Part shown: positions 22,724 to 33,477 of the stretch, piece by piece
Numbering within the stretch: the first letter of the stretch is position 1
Layout: each line of letters begins with the position of its first letter
From: Mesomycoplasma hyorhinis ATCC 17981
GTDB lineage: Bacteria > Bacillota_I > Bacilli_A > Mycoplasmatales > Metamycoplasmataceae
Length of the DNA: 64,000 nt
Direction of reading: 5' to 3'
Assembly: GCF_000383515.1 (NCBI RefSeq)
Contig: NZ_KB911485.1
Span: forward strand, 1-64,000
The notes under the pieces: generated by a model
The model's database searches: none
Seen by the model: only the letters and a program-made list of their open reading frames with translations
What the model was told of the DNA's origin: nothing
Translations under genes and position numbers: made by a program

Positions 22724-23534
22724 TTTGACAATTGGAACAAATATATGTTCCTCTTCCTCCTACTGTAATTTTCTCTATTATATTATTACATCTTGAACAA
22801 GCAAAACCTTTTTTAGTATGAACTTGTAAAAAATTTTGAAAATTACCCTCTTGCATATTTAAGGAGGAATATGAATTAATTGTCGAACCACCTAGTTCTA
22901 TTGATTTTAATAATATTGAAGTGGCGAATTTTTTAATTAATTTTAATTCATTTTTGTTTATCAAAAACGCTTTAGTTAGGGGATGAATTGAACAAGCAAA
23001 AAGAACTTCATCAACATAAATATTTCCCAAACCAGAAACAATTTGTTGATCTAGTAAAGTTGGTTTAATAGATCTTTTACTTTTTTGTAATTTATTAAAT
23101 AATTCTTCTTCACTAATTTCCATTGGAGTTGGTCCAACATTAGATAAAGGAGTTGTGTTTAAATAATCTTTTGTTGTTTTAATATGAAAAGTACCAAACA
23201 TCCTTGTGTCATTGTAATGTAAAAAAGTATTATCATCAAATTGAATCATCAAATGATTGTGTGGTTCTTTTTTAGATGAGTTATTAAAAAAATATTTCCC
23301 ATTCATCCTTAAATGAGAAATTAGAATTTTGTCATTACTAAAATAAAAAACAATGAATTTTCCTTTGTTTTTTACACTTAAAATTTTCTCATTTACAAAT
23401 CAGTTTTCTAATTGCTCAACTGTGGAATTTTTTAGTAATTTTTCTTTATAAAGTTTGACAGAAACTACTTTTTTATTGATAATTTTTTCATTTAGTTGAT
23501 TAACAACTGTAACAACTTCTGGTAATTCTGGCAT
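22698..23534 (-). CDS. mutM: Formamidopyrimidine-DNA glycosylase
   Basis: A 278-residue base-excision repair enzyme that removes 8-oxoguanine and formamidopyrimidines and cuts the strand. The mature N-terminus after Met is Pro (MPELPEVVTVV), the catalytic residue, which fixes the start. The helix-two-turn-helix region includes GLGNIYVDEVLFACSIHP, and the C-terminal zinc finger has CSRC and CSNC. The start overlaps the rpiB stop (TAATG) and the end overlaps the Smr gene. Confidence 0.96.
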
Positions 23535-23995
23535 TAATCTGTATCCAATTCATTAATTCTGGTTTGATGTCTTCCACCTTCGTATTTAGTAGCTAAAAAA
23601 GTGTCAACTAACCTTTTTGCTTCTTCAAAAGAAGTAAATCTTCCTGATAGTGCAATTGCATTTGCATCGTTGTGTAATTTAGCTAAATAAGCATCATTTT
23701 CATTTACAACTCTAGCAGCTCTAATGTGTTTGAATCTGTTAAGTGCATATGAAATGCCAAGCCCTGTACCACAAACTCCAATTCCCAAATCTGCTTGGTT
23801 ATCTAAAAGTTGATGTGCTAATTTTTTACCATAAAATGCATAAGAAGATGGTTGCTGATCTGTGTCTGGACCAAGATCAATTGTTTGATAACCTTTGCTT
23901 TTTAAATACTCAAGTAATTCATCTTTTAATTTAAATCCAGCATGATCTGAAGCAAAAGCTATTTTTATAATTTTGTTATCTTGTTGTGTACTCAT
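23534..23995 (-). CDS. rpiB: Ribose-5-phosphate isomerase B
   Basis: A 153-residue RpiB/LacAB-type isomerase that interconverts ribose 5-phosphate and ribulose 5-phosphate. It shows the family motifs IAFASDHAGFKLK at the start, VCGTGLGISYALN (catalytic Cys region) and the RAARVVNENDAYLAKLHNDAN segment. The length is normal. It sits between tsaC and mutM in one operon with very short gaps. Confidence 0.95.
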   Translation of the reverse strand: MSTQQDNKIIKIAFASDHAGFKLKDELLEYLKSKGYQTIDLGPDTDQQPSSYAFYGKKLAHQLLDNQADLGIGVCGTGLGISYALNRFKHIRAARVVNENDAYLAKLHNDANAIALSGRFTSFEEAKRLVDTFLATKYEGGRHQTRINELDTD

Positions 23996-23997
23996 AT

Positions 23998-24729
23998 CTA
24001 CCTCAATACTTTATTATTATCTAAATCTATAATTTTGGAAGCTATTCCATTTCCAATAGTTAAATTATAAACATTAAAAATACAAAAAAATTTTTTTCTT
24101 GCTTGTTCTAAAGTTAAATTTTTTTCATTTGAGATATTTGCACTAGTTACAAAAGCTGGACCTTCTTTAATTAATAATTCTTGAATAGCTAAATTATTAG
24201 GAATTCTAAAACCTTGTTTTTCAATTATTAAAGTTGTTGAACCTGGTCAATGTTGTTGAAATTCTTTTTGATACTTCTGATAATTTTCTTTTGAAATGAA
24301 GGAATTTAATTGTTCAATTTTTCCTATTAAAATTATTATTTTTTTAATCAGAGGTCTTTTTTTTAGAAGATAAATTTGTTTGAGATTTGGATTTTTCAAA
24401 AATGTTCCCAAACCAACAAGTGTATCTGTTGTAAGCAAAAAAACTTTACTGTATTTTTTTAGTTTTTTAAAAAATCTTAAAATGTGTATTTTAAACAAAC
24501 TAGCACTTTTATCTGATTTAGAAAAATGAAGAAAAATGAAGAAATTTTGTGTTATTTGACAAAATTTTAATGAAAGTAAACAAGAAGAATAAACGAGTGT
24601 TATTTCATTATCATTCTCATTTTTGATTTCATCGTAATCTTTGAAAAATTTGTGCTTCAAAAAGTAGTTTAATAATTGTTTTTTTGAATCATTATTTATC
24701 AGTACACTTTGTTTATATTTTTTAGTCAT
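23998..24729 (-). CDS. tsaC: TsaC/YrdC threonylcarbamoyl-AMP synthase with an N-terminal extension
   Basis: A 243-residue protein whose last 150 residues form a YrdC-type domain, which makes threonylcarbamoyl-AMP for the t6A modification of tRNA. Recognisable blocks are LLTTDTLVGLGTF (normally PTDTxYGLG), the RPxxKK region, WPGSTTLI and FVTSANISN. About 95 residues precede the domain and resemble nothing I recognise (MTKKYKQSVLINN... to KKLKKYSK). They contain no internal ATG with a good ribosome site just before the domain, so a fused domain is likely. It is followed by rpiB three bases later. Confidence 0.82.
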
Positions 24730-24734
24730 TTTAT

Positions 24735-24995
24735 TTAGTCTATTTTAGAAGTATCAATTCTTGTGGATGTAGTTAAAATTGGAGAAATTGAGAATCAAAA
24801 AACGGGATCAATTTTAGCTACTTCTTGCAATATAGCTTTAATTTCTATATAAAAAACAATGGTTTCAATTTTTTGTACTTCTTTTTGTGTATATCCTGAA
24901 ATTCCTTTTCATAAATGAAATGAATGTCAGTATTTTGTTTCTTTTAGATATTTAAAAATTTTTTCTGCATGTGTTGTATAAATAGTTAACATCAT
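24735..24995 (-). pseudogene. YitT C-terminal DUF2179 part, separated by a frameshift
   Basis: An 85-86 residue frame (two adjacent ATGs at 24995 and 24992) whose sequence TIYTTHAEKIFKYL...GYTQKEVQKIETIVFYIEI...IDPVFWFSI matches the C-terminal cytoplasmic DUF2179 domain that normally ends YitT-family proteins. It begins exactly where the preceding membrane part stops, in the next frame. With seven instead of six A at 24995-25000 the two would be one protein (YPKYKK-MMLTIYTTHAEK). It may be a broken end, a slippage-controlled end, or a sequence error. Confidence 0.78.
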
Positions 24996-25819
24996 TTTTT
25001 GTATTTAGGATAAATTTTATTTAAGAAAGTTGTTGTTATTAGTAAATAAATAAATGTTCCTATTATTTGAAGAAAAGTAAAAGGGTCACCATAATTAGAG
25101 TTATAGTGTTTCATTAAAGAAATTATGACAATTGAGAAAACAGCAAAACTAATAGAAAGAATGAAACTCATTTTTCCAATTGATTTTTTATATTTTCCTG
25201 AAATATAGTTTGTTATGAAGTCAGTTCCACCTGTTGAGCCTCCAAATTTTCAACCCAATCCGATTCCATATCCAGAAATTATTCCACCAACTAATGTATA
25301 AAAAATAATTTCTCAAGTATCTTGTGGTTTATTAGCTAAATTACGAAGGCTTATGGTTGCATCTATTCATTTTTTAATAACATCTATTTCAAATACTAAA
25401 GTTCATAAATTTTGAAACAACATTCCAAGAACTGTCAAGAAAATGAAGGATTTTCGAACATATTTATAAGTAATAATTATCAAAGGAATATTAAAAGCTA
25501 AATACAAAAGTGAAAAAAATTTAACTGTGCTCGGTCAAATTAAATTAATTAAAACAGGCAAAGCAGCAATTCCTGTAGGAACCACTTTGGCTTTTTGTAT
25601 AAAAATGTGAACTCCAACAGTAAACAAAAATGAAGCAATTAGCATTATAAAAATGCTTCAACGTTTTTGTCTTAAAAAATTTTTAAAAGTAACTGGTTTA
25701 CTATTTAGAGAAAAAATTTCATTATTAATATCGGTACTAATTTTGGTTTTTAATTTTCTTATTTTTTCTTTTAAAGAAGTTTTATTATAGTTTTGGGATG
25801 TGTTCATTTCTTCTTTCAT
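24986..25819 (-). CDS. YitT-family membrane protein, transmembrane part
   Basis: A 277-residue membrane protein visible only with UGA as Trp. After a basic N-terminus of about 55 residues it has about five membrane helices and the YitT signature around GLGWKFGGSTGGTDFITNYIS. In related proteins the chain continues past YPKYKK into a DUF2179 domain. Here it ends at KKWC because of a one-base shift at a six-A run, and the missing domain follows in the next frame. The function of the family is not established; roles in transport or membrane homeostasis have been suggested. The ATG at 25807 is an alternative start. Confidence 0.82.
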
Positions 25820-25889
25820 AAAATTAAAATTAGTTCTTATCTATAAAAATTGTTATTAAATTATAAAAGTTTTTAAAAAATAAGAAAAC

Positions 25890-25973
25890 AAAAAACCACT
25901 GAACACAACACTTCTCGATATGGCTGCTCTATTTCTATCCTGACCAGGTTACAAGGTTATTGTTTCAATGGCA
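25890..25973 (-). ncRNA. ffs: Signal recognition particle RNA (4.5S type)
   Basis: The minus strand contains ACCTGGTCAGGATAGAAATA followed by GAGCAGCC, which is the conserved SRP domain IV loop (GGTCAGG ... GCAGCC). The ends GCCATTGAAACA and TGTGTTCAGTGGT can pair to close the rod. A TATAAT box lies 7-13 bases upstream (around 25980-25985), and a T run follows. The short Alu-less bacterial form is expected in mycoplasmas. Confidence 0.93.
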
Positions 25974-26029
25974 ATACAATTATATTACAAAATTGGCTTT
26001 TAATAAGTTATTATTAAAAAGAATCAAAG

Positions 26030-26067
26030 AAGTGTTATAATTTGTCCGAAAATACGTTAAAAGGAAG
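26030..26067 (+). promoter_or_regulatory. Promoter and ribosome site of the 664-residue protein
   Basis: An extended -10 element TGTTATAAT (TATAAT at 26036-26041) lies 35 bases before the start codon, with an AAGGAAG Shine-Dalgarno sequence between them. This is one of the clearest promoters in the window. Confidence 0.75.
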
Positions 26068-26075
26068 AAAAAATT

Positions 26076-28070
26076 ATGAAAACAACATTAAAAACCCTTG
26101 CTACTGCTGTTCAATTAGCAAGCGCAATAACTTCTCCTCATTCACAAAATAATAGCCAACAATTACAACAAATTCAAAATGTTCAAAAAACTTCATTTAA
26201 AGATGATTTTGAGCATCTAAATCAAGAAAAAATGAAGCAAAATCTTCAAAAATACATTGATGCAAGTAATATGAATTTTCTCAATACTGCTTGAAGATTT
26301 AAAGAAATTTTTACTGATATTTTAAATAACAAATCAGCTAGAGATATTATTAAAACCAGATACAGATCAATTGCTGATTTTTTAAGTACATCAGGAGCTA
26401 TTAATTCTCAAGATTTTGGTTTAGTTAGCTACATTATTTCTTCAGGTTATGTTGGTTCAGAATATAGAGAATCTGTTTTAAGTAGTTTAATTAGTATTTA
26501 CAAGAAACAAGGTAGTGAATATGAGAAAAAATGATTTGGAGAACTTGAAAAAGTTAGAAAAGAAAAAGATACAACTCGAAACTGAAGTCAATATTACACA
26601 AAACTAAAAAATGTTGTTAGTCAAATACCTCAAGGTTTTAACACTTTTAAAGAAATTTTATTAATTTCTGAACAAACAAATGAACCTTTATTTGGTTTAT
26701 CACAATATCTTCTAAATCATTTGGACGAACATATAAGAAAATTTGCTAACAATAAATTATCTGAAGCTTTAGTAAGATTAGTTGTTGCATTATTTAGAAA
26801 TGACTGAAACACAAAACCATTTTTAGAAGTTTTAGGAACATCATACAAACACACATTTATTACTGTAACAAAAGCTCTAGTTGGTTTTAATAATGATTCA
26901 AAAGCACCAAATGTGATTTGGGATATTTTTAATAGTTTATACAATGATTCATCCACTATAAATCCAAATTCAGTTAGAAAAGTAATTGATAAAACTTTAT
27001 TACCTTTTGTTAATGCTTTAATTTTTAGAAGTGTCTTTGTAAAAGAAGGATTTTCTGAATCTCCTTTCTTTGATTTACTATATAACAACAGAATTAAAGC
27101 AACTTCATTTGTGTATGTAAATCGTTTAATTTTTACTTCAGATTTTAGATGGGATTGAATACCAATTAAAGATATTATTCCTACAAATGTTGTTTTACAA
27201 TACAATAGTCCTTATCCAATTTATAACTCATTAGTTAAAAACAATATTCTTTGAGATTATGTAAATTTCAGAGCAAATGATCAATTCAAATTCTCTTATA
27301 TAGCTAGTGGAGATTCACCAGATAGAGTTAGATTAACAACAAAAAGAAATGGAAAATTTGCAAACTTTTCTTATACAACAACAGTTGAATTTAGAGTAGC
27401 TTATGAAACACCAGGAGCTTTTGCTTCAATTGCTTCTCAATATAGAAAAGTAGCAGGAAACTGAAACTCAGCAAGTGATTTACTTTACTACCAATATGCT
27501 CAAGAACAAAACGAATTAAAAGAAGTTATAATCGAAGATGAAGACAATTCAATTCCTTTATGAATTTATAATCAAAATAATAAAACAGAAGATGATGCTT
27601 TTAAATCAGTTAAATTCAGTTGAAATAAAGTAAATGGAAGATTGTTAAAAGAAGTTAGAGACTCATTTAGAAGAACAAACTTTTGAACAATTTCTGTACC
27701 ACTAAAAGAAGGACGTGCTTTTGGACCAGTAGAAATTAAAGGTGGAAGACTTGATTTTGACTTTGGAAAACTTGGATTAGCAAAAAGATTTTTCAATATT
27801 TCAGGAGTAACTGATCAAACACAACCAAAAGTATTCTTCAAGCCACTGTCTAATATGTCTTTAAGATTATTATGATCTGAAGTTGTTCATTTCTTTAGTT
27901 TTGAAGTAACAGTTCTTTTCCCTAAACCAATATATGATCAATCAACAAAAACTTGAAGAAGACAATTTACTAAAGTATTTACATTAGATTACAATTCACC
28001 CATATTAAATACAAATAAAACATTTGATGTTCCTGATCAATTTCAATATTTAGATAGAACTTTCAATTAA
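26076..28070 (+). CDS. Unrecognised large protein, possibly exported
   Basis: A 664-residue protein that reads as one frame with about a dozen UGA Trp codons. The first 20 residues (MKTTLKTLATAVQLASAITS) look like a weak signal peptide without lipobox cysteine. A Gln/Asn-rich linker follows, then a long region rich in Phe, Trp, Arg and Asn without membrane segments. The C-terminal third has alternating aromatic and polar residues suggesting beta structure. It has its own promoter and terminator and is flanked by SRP RNA and uvrB, so it is a single-gene unit. I recognise no family; a secreted or surface protein is an inference from the N-terminus only. Confidence 0.78.
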
Positions 28071-28082
28071 TAAATATTCATT

Positions 28083-28113
28083 AAAAAACACTTGAATTAT
28101 CAAGTGTTTTTTT
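28083..28113. terminator. Bidirectional terminator between convergent genes
   Basis: Hairpin AAAAAACACTTGA / TCAAGTGTTTTTT with T runs on both strands, serving the 664-residue protein gene and uvrB. Confidence 0.87.
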
Positions 28114-28135
28114 ATTATTAATTATTTTAAAAGAT

Positions 28136-30097
28136 TTAAGAATGTTCTAATTCAACGATTACTTGTTGAAGTTCTATTGCTAATTCATAATTTTCTTCTC
28201 TAGCAGCGTCTTTCATTTGTTTTCTCAATGAAGCAATTAATTTGTCTTTTTCTGCTTTAGTTTCTTTGTTTTTATTATGAATTAAAGAAATAATTTTGTT
28301 TTGATCTTTTTCTCTAATTTGTTGAATTATTGGTCTGATAACAGGCTTTGGGGTTATGTTATTATCTAGATTATATTGGTGTTGAATTGCTCTGTTTCTT
28401 TGATTATCAGCAATTGTGGCTGCCATGCTTTTACTTATTTTGTCTGCAAAGAAAATAGCCTTTCCATGATTACTTCTAGCTGCTCTACCAACAAATTGAG
28501 TCAATGAAGTTTTAGATCTAAAAAAAGACTCTTCATCAGCATTTAAAACTATAACTAAAGAAACTTCTGGTAGATCAATTCCTTCTCTAAGAAGATTAAT
28601 CCCTATGATTGCATCATAAATACCTTTTCTTAATTTAATTAAAATATCATCTCTTTCAAATGTTGTAAATGTTGAATGAATATAATAAACTTTTTGTTTT
28701 TTACTTTCTAGATATCTACTTAATTCTTCAGCTGATCTTTTGCTTGTTGTTAGAATTATAGTTCTTTCATTTTTACTTTTTTGTTCTTGTAAAAGATCGT
28801 AAATTTCATCAATTTGTGAATGTGTTGGACGAACTTCAATAACTGGATCTAAAAGTCCTGTAGGTCTAATTAATTGATGAATTACTTCGCCATCTGCTTT
28901 ATCAATTTCATAATTTGAAGGTGTTGCTGAAACATAAATTTTTGGTTGTTTAAATTTTTCAAATTCTTCAAATTTTAAAGGTCGATTATCTAGTGCAGAA
29001 GGTAATCTAAAACCATAATTTACTAAACTGAGTTTTCTAGATCTATCACCTTTATACATTCTATTTAATTGTGTAATCATTTCATGAGATTCATCTATAA
29101 AAATAAGTGCATCTTCAGGCAAATAGTCTAATAAACTATAAGGTTGTTCTCCTGCCTCTCTTTGGTCTATGTGTCTTGCATAGTTTTCAATTCCCTTGCA
29201 AAAACCAAAATTATTTAGTGAATCAACATCATTCAAAACTCTTTCATTCAAACGTTGTTTTTCTAATAACTTTCCTTCTTTTTCAAAGTAATTTAGTTGA
29301 AAATCTAATTCTGTTAAAATAGTTTTTATTGCAGTTTGAGTTGTATTAGGTGATAAAGTATAAGCTGAAGCTGGAAAAATTGTATAGCTTGTAAAAGTCT
29401 GAATTATTTTTTTATCCACTGGATGGATTTTAGAAATTTTTTCGATAATATTTCCAAAAAATTCGATTTTTATTAAGTACTTATCAGTTCAAGCAGGACT
29501 AATAATAAAAACATCACCTTTAGCACTAAAAGAACCAGGAACTGTATCAACTTGGTTTCTTGAATATTGAATTTTAACTAATTCAATTGCAAAATCAGAA
29601 GGTTTTAGTTCTTGATTTAGTTCTAAATTAAGAAATTGTTGTTTATATTCTTTAGGATTATAAGAACCATAAATAGCAGCTACAGAAGAAACAACAATTG
29701 TATCTCTTCTTAAAGTAAGCGCATTAAGAGCTGACATACGCATTGCCTCTAAATCTCAGTTTGTTTGGCTTGTTTTGTCTATGTAAACATCTTTTGCTGG
29801 CAAATATGCTTCTGGACGATAAAAATCAAAATATGAAACAAAATATTCAACTCTATTCTCAGGGAAAAACTCTTTAAACTCTGTATATAACTGTGAAGCT
29901 AAAGTTTTAGTATGAGAAAGTATTAAAACAGGGCGATTTAATTGTGCAATTACATTGGCCATTGTGAATGTTTTCCCTGAACCTGTAACACCTAAAAGAA
30001 CTTGATGATCTTTGTGATTTTTTATTCCATCCACTAAAGCTTTAATTGCTTTTGGTTGATCTCCTGTTGGTTGAAAATTTGAAACTAATTTAAACAT
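28136..30097 (-). CDS. uvrB: Excinuclease ABC subunit B
   Basis: A 653-residue nucleotide excision repair helicase-like protein that verifies damage and loads UvrC. It has the N-terminal [11 protein letters not shown] block, Walker [13 protein letters not shown], the beta-hairpin region [16 protein letters not shown], the DESHE motif, motif [10 protein letters not shown], and a C-terminal UvrB/UvrC helix pair ([24 protein letters not shown], split here). The start is taken at MFKLVSNF (30097); an upstream GTG at 30142 lies inside a terminator hairpin and is unlikely. The length is normal for the family. Confidence 0.96.
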
Positions 30098-30133
30098 TTT
30101 TTGATAAAAATCCTTCTTTTTGTTTTGTAAATG

Positions 30134-30167
30134 AAACAACACTACAATAAAAATTGTAGTGTTGTTT
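30134..30167. terminator. Hairpin terminator between ppa and uvrB
   Basis: Perfect stem AAACAACACTACAAT / ATTGTAGTGTTGTTT with a four-base loop. The T-rich tail is better on the plus strand, so termination on the minus strand after ppa may be partial. Confidence 0.65.
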
Positions 30168-30191
30168 GTTTATTATTTTAAAATATTTTTA

Positions 30192-30746
30192 TTATAAATA
30201 TTTTTCTGGATGTTTTTCCTTCATTTTTTTAATAAAGTCTTTTTTGGATAATTTAGAATATTTACTGAATAATTTTTCACACTCTGCTAATTCTTCTAGA
30301 GCTCATTTTGCATCTTCAAAACCATCTACTGAAGTGATTCCTGCACGTTTTCAGTTTTTATAGTTTGAAAAAAAATATTCTACTTCTGATAACCAAGATG
30401 AAGGTAAATCTTTAAGAGTTTGAATTTCAGATAATCTATAATCATCTTCATGTACAGCAATTAATTTTGTATCAATTTCTCCGTCATCTACCATTTTCAT
30501 TGCACCAATAACTCTGGCTTTGAGTTGTACACCTGGAACAAAAGACTCTTTAGAATAAACTAAAACATCTAATTCATCACCATCTCAATCAAGTGTGTTT
30601 TTAATAGCTCCATAATTTGCTGGATAAACAAAAGGCGCTCTCAAAATTCTATCAACTACTAATTTTTTAGCTTTTCTATCAAATTCATACTTTATGTTTG
30701 AACCTAAGGAGATTTCAATATCAACATTTATTATATTTTTTTTCAT
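30192..30746 (-). CDS. ppa: Inorganic pyrophosphatase
   Basis: A 184-residue soluble family I pyrophosphatase, which hydrolyses pyrophosphate and drives biosynthetic reactions forward. It shows the family signature [11 protein letters not shown] with the metal-binding aspartates, plus [16 protein letters not shown] and YPANYGAI near the N-terminus. Some Trp codons are UGA. It starts with a clear AAGGA site and is preceded by the Bax-inhibitor-like gene, 13 bases away. Confidence 0.95.
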
Positions 30747-30758
30747 AATTTCCTTCTT

Positions 30759-31607
30759 TTATTTTCTTGAAAAAATATTAAGTAGAATATATACTAATCT
30801 CAAATAAGAAACTAATAAAAACATTCCATAAGCTAAACCTACACGTAAAAATATTTTTTTAACTTCTGGTTCATTTTTCATATTACTTATTAAAATTTGA
30901 CTTTCTAATTTCATTAATCAGAAATTATAACCAATCATTGCAAAAGTTACTAATGAAACAATAACAACATAAACTGTGTTAACAACACTATTTGTAACAA
31001 AATAAGAAACTAAAATTAAAATAAATTCTGCTACTAAACCTGCTCAAATAAATACTGTAAATCTTGAAAAATTGATTAATTGGAATCAACCTAATGCACC
31101 AATAATTGCCATAATTCCAGCTGGTGCTGAAATTGAAATTAAAATATATGAGATAGTTTTGTAATCAACATTAGCTAATACATCAGATATTAATTCATCT
31201 GTATAAGTAATTGATCTAACAATAATAAAAGAATAAATAGCTAATGGGATTCAAAAAGCTTGAATAAGTATAAACAATATATAAAAGGTTAATAAAAGTC
31301 CTAGAGAACTATTTTGTCTTCTAGATTTGCTACTTATGTAAAACATAATTCCAACAGACACTAATACCATAATTATATTTGTAGCTATTGATGCAGCTCT
31401 GCTATTAAATGATATAAAAATTAATTTTAAATAACCTTCTCTAAGTGGATTAATGGTTAAAATTGCAAAGCTAAAAAGTGCAATTATCAAAAGCCCTAGT
31501 GATAATCACATTAGAGAATAACTTAAAAGTCTATTAGAAAGTCTTTTTTCGTCTGAATGAACAAACTCAAAAGAAGATTTTTTAAAAGCATTTTGGAAGA
31601 AATTCAT
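30759..31607 (-). CDS. Bax-inhibitor-1-like polytopic membrane protein
   Basis: A 282-residue membrane protein with seven or eight hydrophobic segments after an amphipathic N-terminus (MNFFQNAFKKSSFEFVHSDEKRLSNRLL, split here). The arrangement resembles the BI-1/YccA proteins and the MAG0110-type membrane proteins of mycoplasmas. Such proteins are thought to influence ion leakage or membrane quality control. No unmistakable motif was found, so the family call rests on topology and on its short gap to ppa, a neighbour I would not use as functional evidence. Confidence 0.6.
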
Positions 31608-31626
31608 AATAAATAATTATAACAAA

Positions 31627-32472
31627 TTAAGAATATTTTTTTACTATTTTATTTAACTTGATAAGTCAATGATTTAGCGAAGATTTGGTTTTTTTAATTC
31701 CAAATTTTTCTTCTAAGACTTCAACTATTTGTGTTAAAGATAAATTCGGTTCTTTTGATTTTAAATCAAAAAAAATTACTTCTTCTTGCCTGAATAAATG
31801 TAATAATCTTCTTTTTTTTATAAATTCATAATTTTTATTGTGTTTTTCTGAAGCAATTCCTGACCTTCTTGCATTTGAAATATCCAAATTTGTTAATCTA
31901 TTTGCATTTGATTCATAATCTCTTTGAATTTTAATATCAATTAGTTTTTTGAAACTTTTAATTGCACCAATAAAACCTAGAAAATCAAGAATTTGTTCTG
32001 ATTTTTTCAAATATAAAATAACATTTTTGTTTCTTTTTAATTCAAGGAAAAATAAAGTATGTTTTGCTAAATTTTTTTGTACTTTACTTGATATTTCTTC
32101 TTGTGAAAATTTAATTTCTAAATGATATGAATGGGAATCTAATTTAGAAATTGTTCCAGTTCCAACAAAAACTCCTGCTAAGAATGTTTTAGAAAAACAA
32201 TGGTTTAAATTAATACTAAAATCTTTTTTATCAATAATAATTCAATTTTTATTTTTAAGATCTTTTTGGTAACTAATATTAAATTTATCTAATTTTTGTT
32301 TTATTAAAGAAGAAATTGTTAATTTATTAATGTGAATATCATAAGTTAAATGATTATCATCTAAAACATTCTTAGCACTAGAATAAATAATGCCACTTAA
32401 AAAAGAAACAAAATCTTGAAAATTATGTTTTATAGATAAAATTTCTTGTTTTACTTCTTGTGTAAAAGTCAT
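31627..32472 (-). CDS. whiA: WhiA-family DNA-binding protein
   Basis: A 281-residue protein related to WhiA, which combines a degenerate LAGLIDADG homing-endonuclease-like fold with a C-terminal helix-turn-helix. The start MTFTQEVKQEI is typical for the family. The segment GVFVGTGTISKLDSHSYHLEI corresponds to the LAGLIDADG-like core (usually RGAFLAxGS). The block NRLTNLDISNARRS is the conserved NRxxNCDxANxxK helix, here with Ser and Arg replacing Cys and Lys. The helix-turn-helix LSLTQIVEVLEEKFGIKKTKSSLNHW ends the protein. It probably regulates cell division or ribosomal genes. Confidence 0.9.
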
Positions 32473-32517
32473 ATTTATATTATATATTACTCAAAAATCA
32501 GAAAAAAGACAATAAAA

Positions 32518-32620
32518 AAAGCAACTTCCTATCTTCCTATCTCTAGTATTTTCGGCGTTAAAGGGCTTAACTTCTGAGTTCGGAATGGTATCAGGTGATC
32601 CCCTTTGCTATCGTTGCTCT
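32518..32620 (-). rRNA. rrf: 5S ribosomal RNA
   Basis: The minus strand reads GCAACGATAGCAAAGGGGATCACCTGATACCATTCCGAACTC (given in pieces: GGGGATCACCTG, ATACCATTCCGAACTCAG, AGTTAAGCCC), which is the conserved 5S loop A-E region. Terminal arms GCAACG and GTTGC pair. A -10-like TAATAT lies just upstream and a T run follows. No 16S or 23S gene is nearby, so it is an isolated 5S gene, as in some other mycoplasmas. Confidence 0.95.
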
Positions 32621-32692
32621 TACAATATATTACACTATTTTTTAAAAATGCAAAATATTTTTTTTATTTTTTTTGAAAATTTTATTTTTTAG

Positions 32693-33370
32693 CTAGTTTT
32701 CAACTATTTTATGTTGATTTACTAACTCAAAAACCTTAATAACATTATCAATTTGACCAATAAATGTTACTAGATCATCCTTATTAAAAACAAACTCACC
32801 AAAAGGTAATATAGTTGTTGTTTCTCGCTTAATTATAACAACAGAAACTTGTAAATTTGAAAATTTGCTATTTTTTATTGTTTTTCCAATATATTTTGGT
32901 GATGTAATTGTTGTTGAACCAATTACAAAACCTCCTGGTAATTCTTGCAAAGTCTCTGAATATTTAAAAAAGTTATTATTAGTTGAAAAAAGGGCAAGAC
33001 GAATTCCTGCTTCTTCTTCTGGGCTAACAATTCAGTTGACTCCAATTTGTTTTAAAACCCGAGCATGTCTTTTATTTACTGCTCTTGCTATTATGTTTTT
33101 AACTTCTAATTCTAATAAAGCAGCAATGATTTCAATATTATCTGCTAGTGCAACTATAACCGTGTCAATGTTTTCAAAACCTATTGCTTCTAAGGCATTG
33201 ATATCTGCTGCATCTGCTTCAATTATGTGACTTGCGTAATCTTTTATTGAATTTAAATTTTTAACATCTTTATCTATTACAAGAACTGATTTATTTAATT
33301 TGTGTAGTTGCGTAATTGTAGCTCTACCCAAACGACCTGCTCCTATTACACAAATATTTTCTTTTTTCAT
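32693..33370 (-). CDS. ktrA: Potassium uptake regulatory protein (KtrA/TrkA)
   Basis: A 225-residue cytoplasmic RCK protein that gates the KtrB potassium channel. The N-terminal Rossmann domain has GAGRLGRATITQL and the acidic end VIDKD, typical of NAD(H)/ATP-binding RCK domains. A C-terminal RCK_C domain follows from about residue 140. It is divergent from ktrB, and the two share a 107-base intergenic region. Confidence 0.93.
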
Positions 33371-33477
33371 AGTTGTTAAAATTCTATTAAAAACTATGAA
33401 AAAAGAAAGAATAAAGTTTTATTTAGTAAAAATTGGTTTTATATTTGTAAAATAATTTAAAATTATTATTCAAAAAT
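33371..33477. promoter_or_regulatory. Divergent promoter region of ktrA and ktrB
   Basis: The gap must hold both start regions. A TAAAAT box around 33447-33452 would serve ktrB and leave a leader of only about 20 bases. I see no Shine-Dalgarno sequence before the ktrB ATG, so ktrB may be translated from a short, nearly leaderless transcript. No known c-di-AMP riboswitch pattern fits in this space. Confidence 0.4.

Noticed and set aside
30098-30142. Upstream GTG start for uvrB at 30142
   Set aside because: It lies within the terminator hairpin and adds a lysine-rich stretch absent from UvrB; the ATG at 30097 gives the usual [15 protein letters not shown] start.
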